This document shows positions 10,801-18,544 of a stretch of DNA of 33,785 bases, piece after piece. The translations under genes were made by a program, and so were the position numbers. Below the pieces are notes generated by a model. It was not told the origin of the DNA. It was given only the letters and a program-made list of their open reading frames with translations, and searched no databases. The number at the start of each line of letters is the position of its first letter. Position 1 is the stretch's first letter. Source of the stretch: an uncultured Duodenibacillus sp. GTDB lineage: Bacteria > Pseudomonadota > Gammaproteobacteria > Burkholderiales > Burkholderiaceae_F. The DNA lies in contig CALXQS010000023.1 in the NCBI GenBank assembly GCA_944390715.1, forward strand, positions 1 through 33,785, given 5' to 3'.

Positions 10801-11393
10801 AGCAGGCTCACCTTTTCAAGATTGCCGCGCGTGCTTGCCAATGCCGTTTCCGTTTCGCGGCGGCGTTCCTTGTATTTGCTCACGCCGGCGGCTTCTTCAA
10901 GGTAGACGCGCAGCTCCTCGGGCTTGGCTCGGATGAAGTTGCTGATCATGCCTTGACTGATGATGGCGTAGGAACGCGGCCCGAGTCCCGTGCCCATGAA
11001 GATGTCCTGCACGTCGCGCCGGCGCACCTGCTGATTGTTGATCATGTAGATGTTGGTGCCGTCGCGCGTGATGATGCGCTTGATGGAAAGCTCGGTGTAG
11101 CGCCCCCATGCGCCTGCAATTTTGCCGTCGGAATTGTCAAGAACCATTTCGACCGATGCGCGAGACGACGCCGGACGATTGGTTGATCCGGCAAAGATCA
11201 GCTCGCTCATCGAGCTCGAGCCTCGCAGCTCGGAGACGCGTGCCTCGCCCAGCACCCAGCGGATTGCGTCGATAACGTTGGACTTGCCGCACCCGTTGGG
11301 GCCGACGATGCCGGAAACGGCACCGGGAAATTCAATGACGGTGGTGTCGGCAAAACTCTTGAAACCGCTGATTCTGAGTTGTTTTAAACGCAC
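7878..11393 (-). CDS. smc: Chromosome segregation protein SMC
   Basis: A 1171-aa SMC ATPase, the core of the SMC-ScpAB condensin. The N-terminal head has the Walker A motif GPNGCGKS at about 31-38. Two long coiled coils (about 170-500 and 665-1010, rich in E, A, Q and L) flank a hinge (about 505-660, with LPQWLAKMGLESLPRLFEAL and LFVTPQGHVV). The C-terminal head has the signature LSGGEQAL and Walker B FCLLDEVDAPLD. The start is GTG at 11393, giving MRLKQLRISGFKSF, the family N-terminus. The ribosome site is weak. The antisense strand contains several long frames caused only by the biased codon use of the coiled coils. Confidence 0.97.
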   Translation of the reverse strand: MRLKQLRISGFKSFADTTVIEFPGAVSGIVGPNGCGKSNVIDAIRWVLGEARVSELRGSSSMSELIFAGSTNRPASSRASVEMVLDNSDGKIAGAWGRYTELSIKRIITRDGTNIYMINNQQVRRRDVQDIFMGTGLGPRSYAIISQGMISNFIRAKPEELRVYLEEAAGVSKYKERRRETETALASTRGNLEKVSLLQENKRVEIERLTGEAEIARQWQDLEDQRIEAELLWYVSQEDDAAAAVNKLNAQIAQKEALMLESRGQAQKLLVEIEGMKDEARIKREAADAARQSAWQTQSSVTELEGNIRVIIEKKDSIARQIAGNQQALQRRKEQKEQTSERIAQFQEHKEALAQEAAEYEEEAAALSETVAERQQDYEMLSAAYEQARSKSVEAQNQINVFHVEMQAVSREVSEVESRIEALRLESRPAAAPDEERFEELTEKIEENTALLEETAAQSEELSEALAQAKEQLEALRGDRQARAQELERTSARVQTLSAVQERAEGQGKLPQWLAKMGLESLPRLFEALDIDPGWAVALEAVLREKASALTVGDVRRAAGFGFDPPPSKLVFYSEAKPLPVDPIEGFEPLLSHVRTDQPRIMRALEGWLAGVYAAPDLAQAAAAAEKLGARGLFVTPQGHVVDRVSITFWAEDSEDAGIVSRAAQIRELAAKEAELRAQIEELDEKLIAAKAKAADFEVQYRAKEAFASEIRNLTHALEVEHSALEAAIEAWRQRSTRVALELRELEERLEELRVRQEEGENRFAQYDEKLARVQQAAADAQAQLEEAESALTDLEAQQRDMQAQAQVARVQLRAVDERIADARRQLETADEEIELMAASLEELAAQAETLDETAEREGLSRLLAELDEKNKAQELAQNAAQEAENALSQAYELQRRLNDDQTPMLQEISDLKVKRESWATQSRAFTEWLDQNGADRQSLREKLIAEKLKTTTLKNRVAKFAEEIAALGPVNHAALENLEASRRAMQETERQVADLEEAIGNLEATIRKIDAETRELLRTTFAAVNENFMDMFTGLFGGGSAQLKMTGDEILEAGVEVIAQPPGKKNASVKLLSGGEQALTATALVFAIFKLNPAPFCLLDEVDAPLDEANQDRLARRIVQMSANTQFMMITHHRVTMEHLGQLVGVTMKEPGVSRVVSVDVQAAADMAAS

Positions 11394-11671
11394 GGGAAGA
11401 CTGCTCGCTGCTGCTAAAAAGTTCCAGCTGTATTTTGTGATGGTTGACGGATGCGGCAGATTCTAACCAAACGCCCTTGCAGCCGAAAGGATGACGCCGG
11501 ACAAATTTGCCGAATTGCGAAAGAACGATTTTTTGCAGAAATGCCGAAGCTCTGCTCTTTTTGAGGCTGCAAAAAGCACAATGACGTCTGCAGGATCATG
11601 CCCGAGATCTTGATTGTCGCATATACTTCGCTTGTATTTTTTCGGGCAAGGCACGACAGGCCCTGACAACC
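11394..11671. other. Divergent intergenic region between smc and the queF leader
   Basis: No coding frame with a recognisable product is present. It must hold the smc promoter on the minus strand; TAGAAT (complement of 11465-11460) is a possible -10 box but lacks a good -35. A short A/T hairpin (CTTTTTG / CAAAAAG near 11558-11577) is visible and its significance is unknown. Confidence 0.4.
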
Positions 11672-11700
11672 TTGGGCGCACACAGGTCCTTTTCTATAAT
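11672..11700 (+). promoter_or_regulatory. Strong sigma-70-like promoter upstream of queF
   Basis: TTGGGC at 11672-11677 is followed after exactly 17 nt by a consensus TATAAT at 11695-11700. Transcription should start near 11707 and enter the terminator-bearing leader described next, 124 nt before the queF ATG. Confidence 0.65.
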
Positions 11701-11706
11701 GACCCG

Positions 11707-11771
11707 TCTATAGTGAAAAGACTGCAGTATTTTCGCAGGCAGATTCTTCATCGCTGCCTGAGGTCTTTTTT
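11707..11771 (+). ncRNA. Candidate attenuator/riboswitch-like leader upstream of queF
   Basis: The predicted transcript starts with a short unpaired segment. AAAAGAC (11716-11722) can pair with GTCTTTT (11763-11769). Inside it, CAGGCAG (11736-11742) pairs perfectly with CTGCCTG (11754-11760), and a T6 run at 11766-11771 completes an intrinsic terminator. CTGC at 11722-11725 can alternatively pair with GCAG at 11735-11738, which overlaps the terminator stem, so two mutually exclusive folds are possible. The terminator lies 52 nt before the queF ATG and the gene start has no obvious Shine-Dalgarno. queF family genes are often under preQ1 riboswitch control, but I cannot match this leader to the preQ1-I consensus. 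It could also be a free small RNA. Confidence 0.5.
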
Positions 11772-11823
11772 CTCCCTTGCCTATTCCTGATTGTTTTTTC
11801 AACCTACATCTAAGCCACAAACT

Positions 11824-12246
11824 ATGTCTTCCGCAGCCAGCCGCAATCTTGAGATTTTCGACAATCCCAACCCCAAGCGCGACTACCTCATTCACATGGA
11901 AATTCCGGAATTCACCTGCCTGTGCCCGCTCACCGGCCAGCCGGACTTTGCCACGCTGATTCTCGACTACATCCCCGATGAAAAAAACCTCGAATTGAAG
12001 GCGCTCAAGCTCTACATGTGGTCCTTCAGAAATGAAGGGCACTTCCATGAGGACATCACAAACCGCATCCTTGACGACTTTGTCGAGGCGGTCAATCCCC
12101 GCTTCATGCGTCTGGAAGCTCGATGGTGGGTGCGCGGCGGCATCTACACCACGGTGCGCGCCGAACATAGAAAGCCGGGCTGGGAGCCTGCAGCAACCGT
12201 TGATCTTCCTCAGTTTGCAACCAACGATCCGATGCGAAGCATCTAA
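11824..12246 (+). CDS. queF: NADPH-dependent 7-cyano-7-deazaguanine reductase (unimodular QueF)
   Basis: A 140-aa QueF, which reduces the nitrile preQ0 to the amine preQ1 in queuosine biosynthesis. This is the short, single T-fold form as in Bacillus. C34 in [10 protein letters not shown] is the expected catalytic cysteine that forms the thioimide; D41 follows in the same motif. The QueF signature appears as ELKALKLY at 57-64, a slight variant of the usual ESKSLKLY, and H75-E76 lie in GHFHED. The ATG at 11824 fits the family; the longer frame from TTG at 11791 is not conserved. It is the first gene of a plus-strand run that continues into the dap genes, 60 nt upstream of dapC. Confidence 0.95.
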   Translation: MSSAASRNLEIFDNPNPKRDYLIHMEIPEFTCLCPLTGQPDFATLILDYIPDEKNLELKALKLYMWSFRNEGHFHEDITNRILDDFVEAVNPRFMRLEARWWVRGGIYTTVRAEHRKPGWEPAATVDLPQFATNDPMRSI

Positions 12247-12306
12247 GGACCCTTTGCGGCCGGCGATGCTGCCGGGCCGAAACTATCTGACAAAGGAAAA
12301 ACAGCC

Positions 12307-13506
12307 GTGACCAACCCCGGACTTCTTCTCACCCGTCCTTATCCTTTTGCACGACTCAAAAAGCTTTTTGAGGGCATCGAGCCTGCGGGCGGCAAGCTCA
12401 AGCCGATCTCTCTCGGAATCGGAGAGCCTCAGCATCCGCTGCCCGAGTGCATCCGAAAGGCTGTGACGGACAATCTCGACATGATGAGTCACTACCCGGG
12501 GACGGCCGGCACGGCTGCGCTGCGTGAAGCGATTTCTCGCTGGTGCGCTTTGCGCTACCAGACCGAGCTCGATGCCGCAACGCAGATTCTGCCCGTGTTG
12601 GGCTCTCGAGAGGCCCTGTTTAGCTTTACGCAGTCGCACATCGACGCTTCAGGTGCGCAAAAGCCCGTTGCGCTCATTCCCTGCCCCTTTTATCAGATTT
12701 ACGAAGGCGCCTCGCTTTTGGCTGGAGCCGAACCGGTCTACATGCCGCTTTCAGCTCAAAACGGCTTTCTGCCCGACTTCAGCGCAATTTCTGCAGACGT
12801 GCTTGCCCGCACGCAGCTTGTCTTTGTCTGCTCGCCGGGCAATCCAACGGGCTCGGTCATGAAGCTTGAGAACTGGAAGGAGCTCTTTGAGCTGTCCGAC
12901 AGATATGGCTTTGCCATCATAAGCGACGAGTGCTACAGCGAAATCTATTTCGAAGAAGGAAAGGCACCCCTGGGGGCCTTGACGGCAGCAAAGCTGCTCG
13001 GCCGCGGCGACTTCAAGAACCTCATCATCATGCAAAGTCTCTCCAAGCGAAGCAACGCGCCCGGCATGCGAAGCGGATTTGTGGCCGGAGACGCTGCGCT
13101 CATCAAGCCCTTCCTGCTGTACCGCACGTATCACGGCTCGGCCATGAACCCGACCGTGCAGGCGGCCTCCATTGCGGCCTGGAGCGACGAAGCGCACGTT
13201 GTTGAAAACCGCAGGCTGTACCGCGAAAAATTTGCCGTCGCGCAGCCCGTCGTGAACGCTGTTCTTGAGGCTCCCATGCCTGAGGCGAGCTTTTATCTCT
13301 GGACCAAGGTGCCGGGCGACGACACGATTTTTGCCCGCGACCTCTACCGCGACATGGGCGTGACGGTGCTGCCCGGCTCATACCTTTCCCGCGACACCAA
13401 AGACGGCAACCCCGGCGCCGGGTACGTGCGCATTGCCTTTGTGGCTGAACCCTCGCTGGCTCTTGAGGCTGCCGAGCGCATCGCTCAGTTCGTCAAGATG
13501 CGCTAA
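12307..13506 (+). CDS. dapC: Succinyldiaminopimelate transaminase DapC
   Basis: A 399-aa fold-type I PLP aminotransferase matching the betaproteobacterial DapC group, which converts N-succinyl-2-amino-6-oxopimelate to N-succinyl-L,L-diaminopimelate with glutamate. The N-terminus ([18 protein letters not shown]) is characteristic. PLP contacts include SPGNPTG (176-182) and ISDECY (205-210). The Schiff-base lysine is K247 in SLSKRS. The start is GTG at 12307, with AAAGGA 10-15 nt upstream. Placement directly before dapD and dapE supports this assignment over other class I aminotransferases, as some strains use ArgD instead. Confidence 0.92.
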   Translation: MTNPGLLLTRPYPFARLKKLFEGIEPAGGKLKPISLGIGEPQHPLPECIRKAVTDNLDMMSHYPGTAGTAALREAISRWCALRYQTELDAATQILPVLGSREALFSFTQSHIDASGAQKPVALIPCPFYQIYEGASLLAGAEPVYMPLSAQNGFLPDFSAISADVLARTQLVFVCSPGNPTGSVMKLENWKELFELSDRYGFAIISDECYSEIYFEEGKAPLGALTAAKLLGRGDFKNLIIMQSLSKRSNAPGMRSGFVAGDAALIKPFLLYRTYHGSAMNPTVQAASIAAWSDEAHVVENRRLYREKFAVAQPVVNAVLEAPMPEASFYLWTKVPGDDTIFARDLYRDMGVTVLPGSYLSRDTKDGNPGAGYVRIAFVAEPSLALEAAERIAQFVKMR

Positions 13507-13564
13507 AAAATATTTTTGCTTACGCCATATTCCTCCTTTTCAACCTCTTTTTCAGGATAACGAC

Positions 13565-14389
13565 ATGAACCAAGAACAGATGCAGCAGCTCGTAGATCTC
13601 GCCTGGGAATCCCGCCTGAGCTGGAACGCTGAAAACATCGGCGCCAACATGCGCGAGGCCATCATGGCCGTAGTCGCCGGCTTGAACGACGGCTCGCTTC
13701 GCGTTGCCGAAAAAATCGACGGCAGCTGGGTCACGCACCAGTGGATCAAAAAGGCCGTCTTGATGTGCTTCCGGCTGCTTGACAACGAAGTCATGCGCAG
13801 CGGACCGATGACCTGGTACGACAAGCTTTCTCTTAAGTTCTCCAGCGATGACGGCTCGGCCATTGCCTCAGCCGGCGTCCGCATGCTGCCGGGCTCTGTT
13901 GCCCGCTACGGCTCCTACATCGAAAAGGGCGCCATTTTGATGCCCTCCTTCGTCAACATCGGCGCCCGCGTGGGCTCCGGCACGATGGTCGACACCTGGG
14001 CCACCGTAGGTTCCTGCGCGCAGGTCGGCCGCAACTGCCATCTCTCCGGCGGCGTAGGCATCGGCGGCGTACTCGAACCCGTGCAGGCTGGTCCCACGAT
14101 CATTGAAGACAACTGCTTCATCGGCGCCCGCAGCGAAATCGTCGAGGGGGTCGTCGTTGAGGAAAATTCCGTCATCTCCATGGGCTGCTTCATCGGCCAG
14201 TCGACCAAGATCTACGACCGCAACACGGGAGAAATATTCCGCGGCCGCGTGCCCGCAGGCTCAGTTGTCGTTCCCGGCTCGCTGCCGAGCAAGGACGGCA
14301 AGTACAACCTCAACTGCGCGGTCATCGTCAAGCGCGTTGATGCCAGAACCCGTTCCAAGACCTCGGTCAACGAACTGCTGCGCGACTAA
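13565..14389 (+). CDS. dapD: Tetrahydrodipicolinate N-succinyltransferase
   Basis: A 274-aa DapD, which transfers succinyl from succinyl-CoA to tetrahydrodipicolinate. The C-terminal half is a left-handed beta-helix of hexapeptide repeats (about 105-230, including [17 protein letters not shown] and [10 protein letters not shown]). The conserved DapD segments MTWYDKL and [13 protein letters not shown] are visible. The ATG at 13565 follows AGGATA and yields the normal family length; the longer frame from 13433 overlaps dapC. It sits 58 nt after dapC and 18 nt before dapE, forming a tight lysine-pathway operon. Confidence 0.96.
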   Translation: MNQEQMQQLVDLAWESRLSWNAENIGANMREAIMAVVAGLNDGSLRVAEKIDGSWVTHQWIKKAVLMCFRLLDNEVMRSGPMTWYDKLSLKFSSDDGSAIASAGVRMLPGSVARYGSYIEKGAILMPSFVNIGARVGSGTMVDTWATVGSCAQVGRNCHLSGGVGIGGVLEPVQAGPTIIEDNCFIGARSEIVEGVVVEENSVISMGCFIGQSTKIYDRNTGEIFRGRVPAGSVVVPGSLPSKDGKYNLNCAVIVKRVDARTRSKTSVNELLRD

Positions 14390-14407
14390 TTCAAGCCCGA
14401 TCCCGCA

Positions 14408-15538
14408 ATGAGCGATGTTTTGAATCTTGCGTGCGCCCTTCTCGCCTGTCCGTCGGTGACGCCCGACGAGGCAGGCTCGATCGGCGTGCTTGAAGACTTT
14501 TTAAAGCCTTCGGGCTTTGCCTTCGAAGTCGAGCGTACGCCCAACGGCACAACCAACGCCTGGATCACGCACGGTGCGGGCGCTCCCCTTTTTGTCTTTG
14601 CGGGCCACGTCGATGTGGTGAGTCCTGGAGAGGCTGCGCGCTGGACGACGCCAGCCTTCGAGCCGTCCGTGCGCGAAGGCCTGCTTTATGCACGCGGCTC
14701 CTCCGACATGAAGGGTTCGGTTGCCGCCGCTGCCGTTGCTTTCAGAGACTTCGTCGCCCGCAGCCCGGATCATTCGGGCACGCTTGCGATGCTCATCACG
14801 AGCGATGAAGAAGGCGACGGCTATGAAGGCACGATGCGCGTCGTCGAAGAGCTCAAGAGGCGAGGCGTTCGCATCAACTGGTGCATCGTGGGCGAACCCA
14901 GCTGCAGCAGACGCTTTGGCGACACCATCAAAAACGGCCGCAGAGGATCGCTCAACGGCAAGATGACGGTGCACGGCAAGCAGGGGCACGTCGCCTACCC
15001 GCAGCTTGCGCTCAATCCCATTCATGCCGCCGCTCCTTTTATTGCAAAGCTTTGCAGCCGCGTTTGGGACGAAGGCACCGAGCACTTTGCTCCGACTTCC
15101 TTTCAAATCTCAAACATTCACGCAGGCCAAGGCACCGTCAACATCATCCCTGCTCAGTGCGAGGTGACCTTCAACATCCGCTACAACACGTGCTGGACGC
15201 AGGAGCAGCTCATCGAGCTCATTGAAAAGGAGGCTGCAGAAGCCGGTCTTGATGCTCAGTTTGCTTGGAAGAGCACGGCGCGCCCCTTCGTGACGACTCC
15301 GGGCAAAATGACGCAGGCCCTGTCCGAAGCAATTTTTGAACGCACCGGCATTCACCCCGAACTCAACACCGCCGGCGGCACGTCCGATGCGCGCTTCATC
15401 AGCACGATTGCCGATGAAACAGTTGAATTCGGACCGCTCAACGCCACCATTCACAGCATCAACGAGTGCGTCGGACTCGATGAACTCGAAGGACTCGTCG
15501 CCATCTACGGGCGCACCGTCGAACAGCTTTTGAATTAG
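14408..15538 (+). CDS. dapE: Succinyl-diaminopimelate desuccinylase
   Basis: A 376-aa M20-family di-zinc amidohydrolase, DapE, which hydrolyses N-succinyl-L,L-diaminopimelate to succinate and L,L-DAP. Metal and catalytic segments visible are FAGHVDVV, ARGSSDMKGS (bridging Asp), ITSDEEGDG (catalytic Glu) and the C-terminal TAGGTSDARF. The dimerisation domain is inserted in the middle (about 178-295, starting HGKQGHVAYPQLALNP). It begins 18 nt after dapD. Together with dapC, dapD and the distant dapA it covers most of the succinylase branch within this window. Confidence 0.96.
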   Translation: MSDVLNLACALLACPSVTPDEAGSIGVLEDFLKPSGFAFEVERTPNGTTNAWITHGAGAPLFVFAGHVDVVSPGEAARWTTPAFEPSVREGLLYARGSSDMKGSVAAAAVAFRDFVARSPDHSGTLAMLITSDEEGDGYEGTMRVVEELKRRGVRINWCIVGEPSCSRRFGDTIKNGRRGSLNGKMTVHGKQGHVAYPQLALNPIHAAAPFIAKLCSRVWDEGTEHFAPTSFQISNIHAGQGTVNIIPAQCEVTFNIRYNTCWTQEQLIELIEKEAAEAGLDAQFAWKSTARPFVTTPGKMTQALSEAIFERTGIHPELNTAGGTSDARFISTIADETVEFGPLNATIHSINECVGLDELEGLVAIYGRTVEQLLN

Positions 15539-15562
15539 CAACCTTTTTTCACTTTACAGCAT

Positions 15563-16465
15563 ATGACTTCTTCACACCGCGCCGCCAACCTCAGCACCAT
15601 CTGCGACTTTACGCGCTGGGCCATGACGGAAATGACCAAAAACGACGTCAGCCTCGGGCACGGCACGGCTGACTACTGGGAAGAGGCTTCGGTGCTTGTC
15701 ATGCGCACGCTCGGCCTGCCCTTTGAAAAGCTAGAAGCATTCTGGAATGCAAAGCTCACGCCCTCTGAGATTGAAGAGGTCACAGAAAACATCGAGCGGC
15801 GCGTCAAGGACAAGGTGCCTCTTGCCTACCTCATTCATGAAGGCTGGCTCTCGCAGCAGTGCTTCTATGTCGATGAGCGCGTGCTGATTCCCAGAAGCTT
15901 TATCGCCGAATTGCTCGAAGAAGATCTCGCGCCCTGGGTTGAGGATCCTGAGAGCATCGGCTCGGTCCTCGACATGTGCACGGGAAGCGGATGTCTGGCG
16001 ATTCTTGCCGCACAAACCTTTCCCAATGCCCAGGTCGTCGGCGCCGACATCAGCGCTGATGCGCTCGAGGTTGCCGCCGTCAACCGTGAACGCTTTGGTC
16101 TTGAAGACGATCTTGAACTCGTGCAGAGCGATCTTTTTGAAAATCTCCAAGGCCGCAAATTTGACCTCATCATCTCCAATCCCCCCTACGTGACCGAAGA
16201 GGCCATGCAGTCGCTGCCCGGAGAGTATCGCGCCGAGCCTGCACTGGCGCTGCGTGCGGGAGAAGACGGCATGGACGTCATGCGCCGCATGATGCCTGCT
16301 CTCAAAGAGCATCTCACTGAGCAGGGACTGGCCGTGATTGAAATCGGCGACGGACGCGAAGCCTTTGAAGCGATCTGGCCCCAGCTTCCCGTCACCTGGC
16401 TCACAACCAGCGGCGGAGACGATCTGGTCTTTGTCGTCAGAGCTCAAGATCTAAAGGAAGTCTGA
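15563..16465 (+). CDS. prmB: Ribosomal protein uL3 glutamine methyltransferase PrmB
   Basis: A 300-aa class I SAM-dependent methyltransferase. PrmB methylates a glutamine of ribosomal protein uL3 during 50S assembly. SAM motif I is DMCTGSGCLA (137-146) and the catalytic N/DPPY motif is NPPY (206-209). An N-terminal helical substrate domain precedes them, with AYLIHEGWLSQQCFYVDERVLIPRS at the junction, which distinguishes PrmB from the release-factor enzyme PrmC. The gene ends in TGATG, so its stop overlaps the start of the following ABC-F gene by one base and the two are probably translationally coupled. Confidence 0.93.
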   Translation: MTSSHRAANLSTICDFTRWAMTEMTKNDVSLGHGTADYWEEASVLVMRTLGLPFEKLEAFWNAKLTPSEIEEVTENIERRVKDKVPLAYLIHEGWLSQQCFYVDERVLIPRSFIAELLEEDLAPWVEDPESIGSVLDMCTGSGCLAILAAQTFPNAQVVGADISADALEVAAVNRERFGLEDDLELVQSDLFENLQGRKFDLIISNPPYVTEEAMQSLPGEYRAEPALALRAGEDGMDVMRRMMPALKEHLTEQGLAVIEIGDGREAFEAIWPQLPVTWLTTSGGDDLVFVVRAQDLKEV

Positions 16466-18414
16466 TGCTGCGGCTTTTAGACGCTGCGCTTGCGCGCGGC
16501 ACCCATGTTCTCTACGAACATGTCACGCTCACGGCATCCGACGGCGAGCGCGTGGCTCTGATTGGAGAAAACGGCTGCGGCAAGTCTTCGCTTTTTGCAG
16601 CCGTTTTAGGCGAGCTTTCGCTCGAAACCGGGGAAATTGAGGCGCCTGCGGCCGAGCGCATTGCGCACGTCGCTCAAAGCGTGCTCGAAACCGATCTGAC
16701 GGCTCTTGACTACGTCATGGCCGGACATGCGCCGCTGGCCGCGGCAAAAACCGAGCTTGAAGCCGCGCGCGCCTCGGGACAAACCATGCGCGAGGCCTCC
16801 GCCATTGCCGCCTTGGCTGATCTCAACGAAGGCTTGGTGAAGTCTCAGGCCTTGACGATCATGGCAGGCTTGGGCTTTTCCAACAGCGACGCCGCAAGCA
16901 AAGTAAAGACTTTCTCCGGCGGCTGGCGCAACCGCCTGAGTCTGGCTCGAGCCCTGATGTGTCCGGCCGATCTGCTGCTGCTCGATGAGCCCACCAACCA
17001 TTTGGACATGGACAGCCTCATCTGGCTTGAAGCCTGGCTCAAAAAGCTCTCCTGCACAGTCATCATCATCAGTCACGACCGCGAATTTCTTGATCGCGCC
17101 GTGCAGACGACTTGGTCGGTTGAAAACGGCACCATCGTCCGCTACGCCGGCAACTATTCGGCCTACGAGCAGCAAAGCGTCGAAAAAATGCGCCTGCAGG
17201 AGGCAGCCCATAAAAGCTATGAAGCCAAAGCCGCGCACCTGCGTGCTTTTATTGAACGCTTTCGCTACAAAGCCACAAAGGCCAGGCAGGCGCAAAGCCG
17301 CATCAAGATGCTCGACAAGCTTGAAGTCGTCGAGCCCGTGCGCGCCATGCGCCAGTGGCGCTTTGAATTCACGCCCAGCGAACGCACGCCCGAGCAGCTG
17401 GCCGTCCTTGAGAACGTGCGCGCCGGGTATGAAGAGCACATCGTCATCGATAACGTCTCGATGACGGTCCGCGCCGGCGATCGAATCGGCGTACTGGGCG
17501 TCAACGGCGCCGGCAAATCAACGCTCATCAAAACCATTGTCGGCGCCCTCAAGCCCATGTCGGGCACCGTGCTGCGCGGCCAGGGACTGACGATCGGCTA
17601 CTTTGCCCAGCACCAGCTCGAGAGCCTTGATGCCCGCGACACGCCTCTTGACGTGATGCGCCGCAAGGCGCCGCTTGAGCGCGAGCAGACGCTGCGCGAC
17701 CATTTGGGGAAGTTCAAGTTTTCGGGCGACTTCATCGAGCACAAAATCGGCACGCTCTCCGGGGGCGAAAAAGCCCGTCTTGCACTGGCTCTCATCGTTT
17801 GGGACAAGCCCAATCTGCTGGTGCTCGACGAACCAACCAATCATCTGGACATGGCCACGCGCGAGGCGCTCACCGTTGCGCTTTCGAGCTTTGAGGGGGC
17901 GCTCATTCTTGTCAGTCACGACAGACACCTCATCCGAAGCACCTGCGACAAGCTCGTGCTTGTTCACGAGGGGCATGTCGAAGCCTACGACGGCGACCTG
18001 GACGATTACGCCAAGCTTGTTCTTGAACATAGAAAGACAGTGCTCGCCGCCGAACGCGATGCCGCGCGAAGCGAAAAAGCCGCCCTGGAAAAACCCGGCA
18101 GCAGCATCAGCCGCAAAGAAGAGCGCAGGATGCAGGCGCAGCAGCGCGCCCGCATTGCGGCACTTAAAAAACCGCTTCTTGCCAAACTCTCCAAAATCGA
18201 AAAGGAAATGGCTCGGCTCACAGAGCTGGTAAACGGCCTGGATGCCAAGATTTCCGATCCTGATTGGTATGCGGCCGCTCAGTCGGAGGAAATTGCCCGC
18301 ATAACGCGCGAACGCGGTGAAGCGGCGAGTTCTCTTTCCGAGGCCGAAGCTCAGTGGCTGGAAACCTCTGAGGCCATTGAAGCCTGCGACAGCCAGGAGC
18401 TCGCTCAACAATAA
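16465..18414 (+). CDS. ABC-F family ATPase (YheS-like)
   Basis: A 649-aa soluble protein with two ABC ATPase domains and no membrane segment, typical of ABC-F translation factors that act in the ribosomal E site. The first cassette has Walker A GENGCGKSS (34-42), signature FSGGWRNR and Walker B LLLLDEPTNHLD; the second has GVNGAGKST (about 345-353), LSGGEKAR and LLVLDEPTNHLD. A P-site tRNA interaction linker lies between them and a charged coiled coil fills about 520-645. The segment DSLIWLEAWLKKL after the first Walker B favours the YheS/Uup side of the family over EttA. Coupling to prmB suggests a shared role in ribosome function. I leave the symbol empty because subfamily assignment needs a tree. 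Confidence 0.9.
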   Translation: MLRLLDAALARGTHVLYEHVTLTASDGERVALIGENGCGKSSLFAAVLGELSLETGEIEAPAAERIAHVAQSVLETDLTALDYVMAGHAPLAAAKTELEAARASGQTMREASAIAALADLNEGLVKSQALTIMAGLGFSNSDAASKVKTFSGGWRNRLSLARALMCPADLLLLDEPTNHLDMDSLIWLEAWLKKLSCTVIIISHDREFLDRAVQTTWSVENGTIVRYAGNYSAYEQQSVEKMRLQEAAHKSYEAKAAHLRAFIERFRYKATKARQAQSRIKMLDKLEVVEPVRAMRQWRFEFTPSERTPEQLAVLENVRAGYEEHIVIDNVSMTVRAGDRIGVLGVNGAGKSTLIKTIVGALKPMSGTVLRGQGLTIGYFAQHQLESLDARDTPLDVMRRKAPLEREQTLRDHLGKFKFSGDFIEHKIGTLSGGEKARLALALIVWDKPNLLVLDEPTNHLDMATREALTVALSSFEGALILVSHDRHLIRSTCDKLVLVHEGHVEAYDGDLDDYAKLVLEHRKTVLAAERDAARSEKAALEKPGSSISRKEERRMQAQQRARIAALKKPLLAKLSKIEKEMARLTELVNGLDAKISDPDWYAAAQSEEIARITRERGEAASSLSEAEAQWLETSEAIEACDSQELAQQ

Positions 18415-18464
18415 GAGCATTGTTCCTGCTGGGCCAAAGAAGCCTCCGCGCTGATTCTCGTCAA

Positions 18465-18478
18465 GATACCAGGGTATC
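18465..18478. promoter_or_regulatory. Perfect dyad, candidate operator of the reductase operon
   Basis: GATACC-AG-GGTATC is a perfect 6-2-6 inverted repeat located 66 nt upstream of the flavoprotein ATG. LuxR-type response regulators often bind short dyads of this kind; a regulator with such a domain is encoded in the same gene run. No clear -35/-10 pair could be fixed nearby. Confidence 0.35.
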
Positions 18479-18507
18479 CGCTTTGAGAAACTGCTCCGTA
18501 GATCAAG

Positions 18508-18525
18508 CCGGCTCAGTCGAGCCGG
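18508..18525 (+). other. Hairpin in the leader of the flavoprotein gene
   Basis: CCGGCT (18508-18513) pairs with AGCCGG (18520-18525) around a 6-nt loop, ending 9 nt before the AGGAG ribosome site at 18534-18538. It is not followed by a T tract, so it is more likely to affect mRNA stability or translation than termination. Confidence 0.4.
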
Positions 18526-18544
18526 TCATCAAAAGGAGTAAATC

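Noticed and set aside
11707..11771. Direct assignment of the queF leader as a preQ1-I riboswitch
   Set aside because: The short stem, pyrimidine loop and A-rich tail pseudoknot of that class could not be traced.
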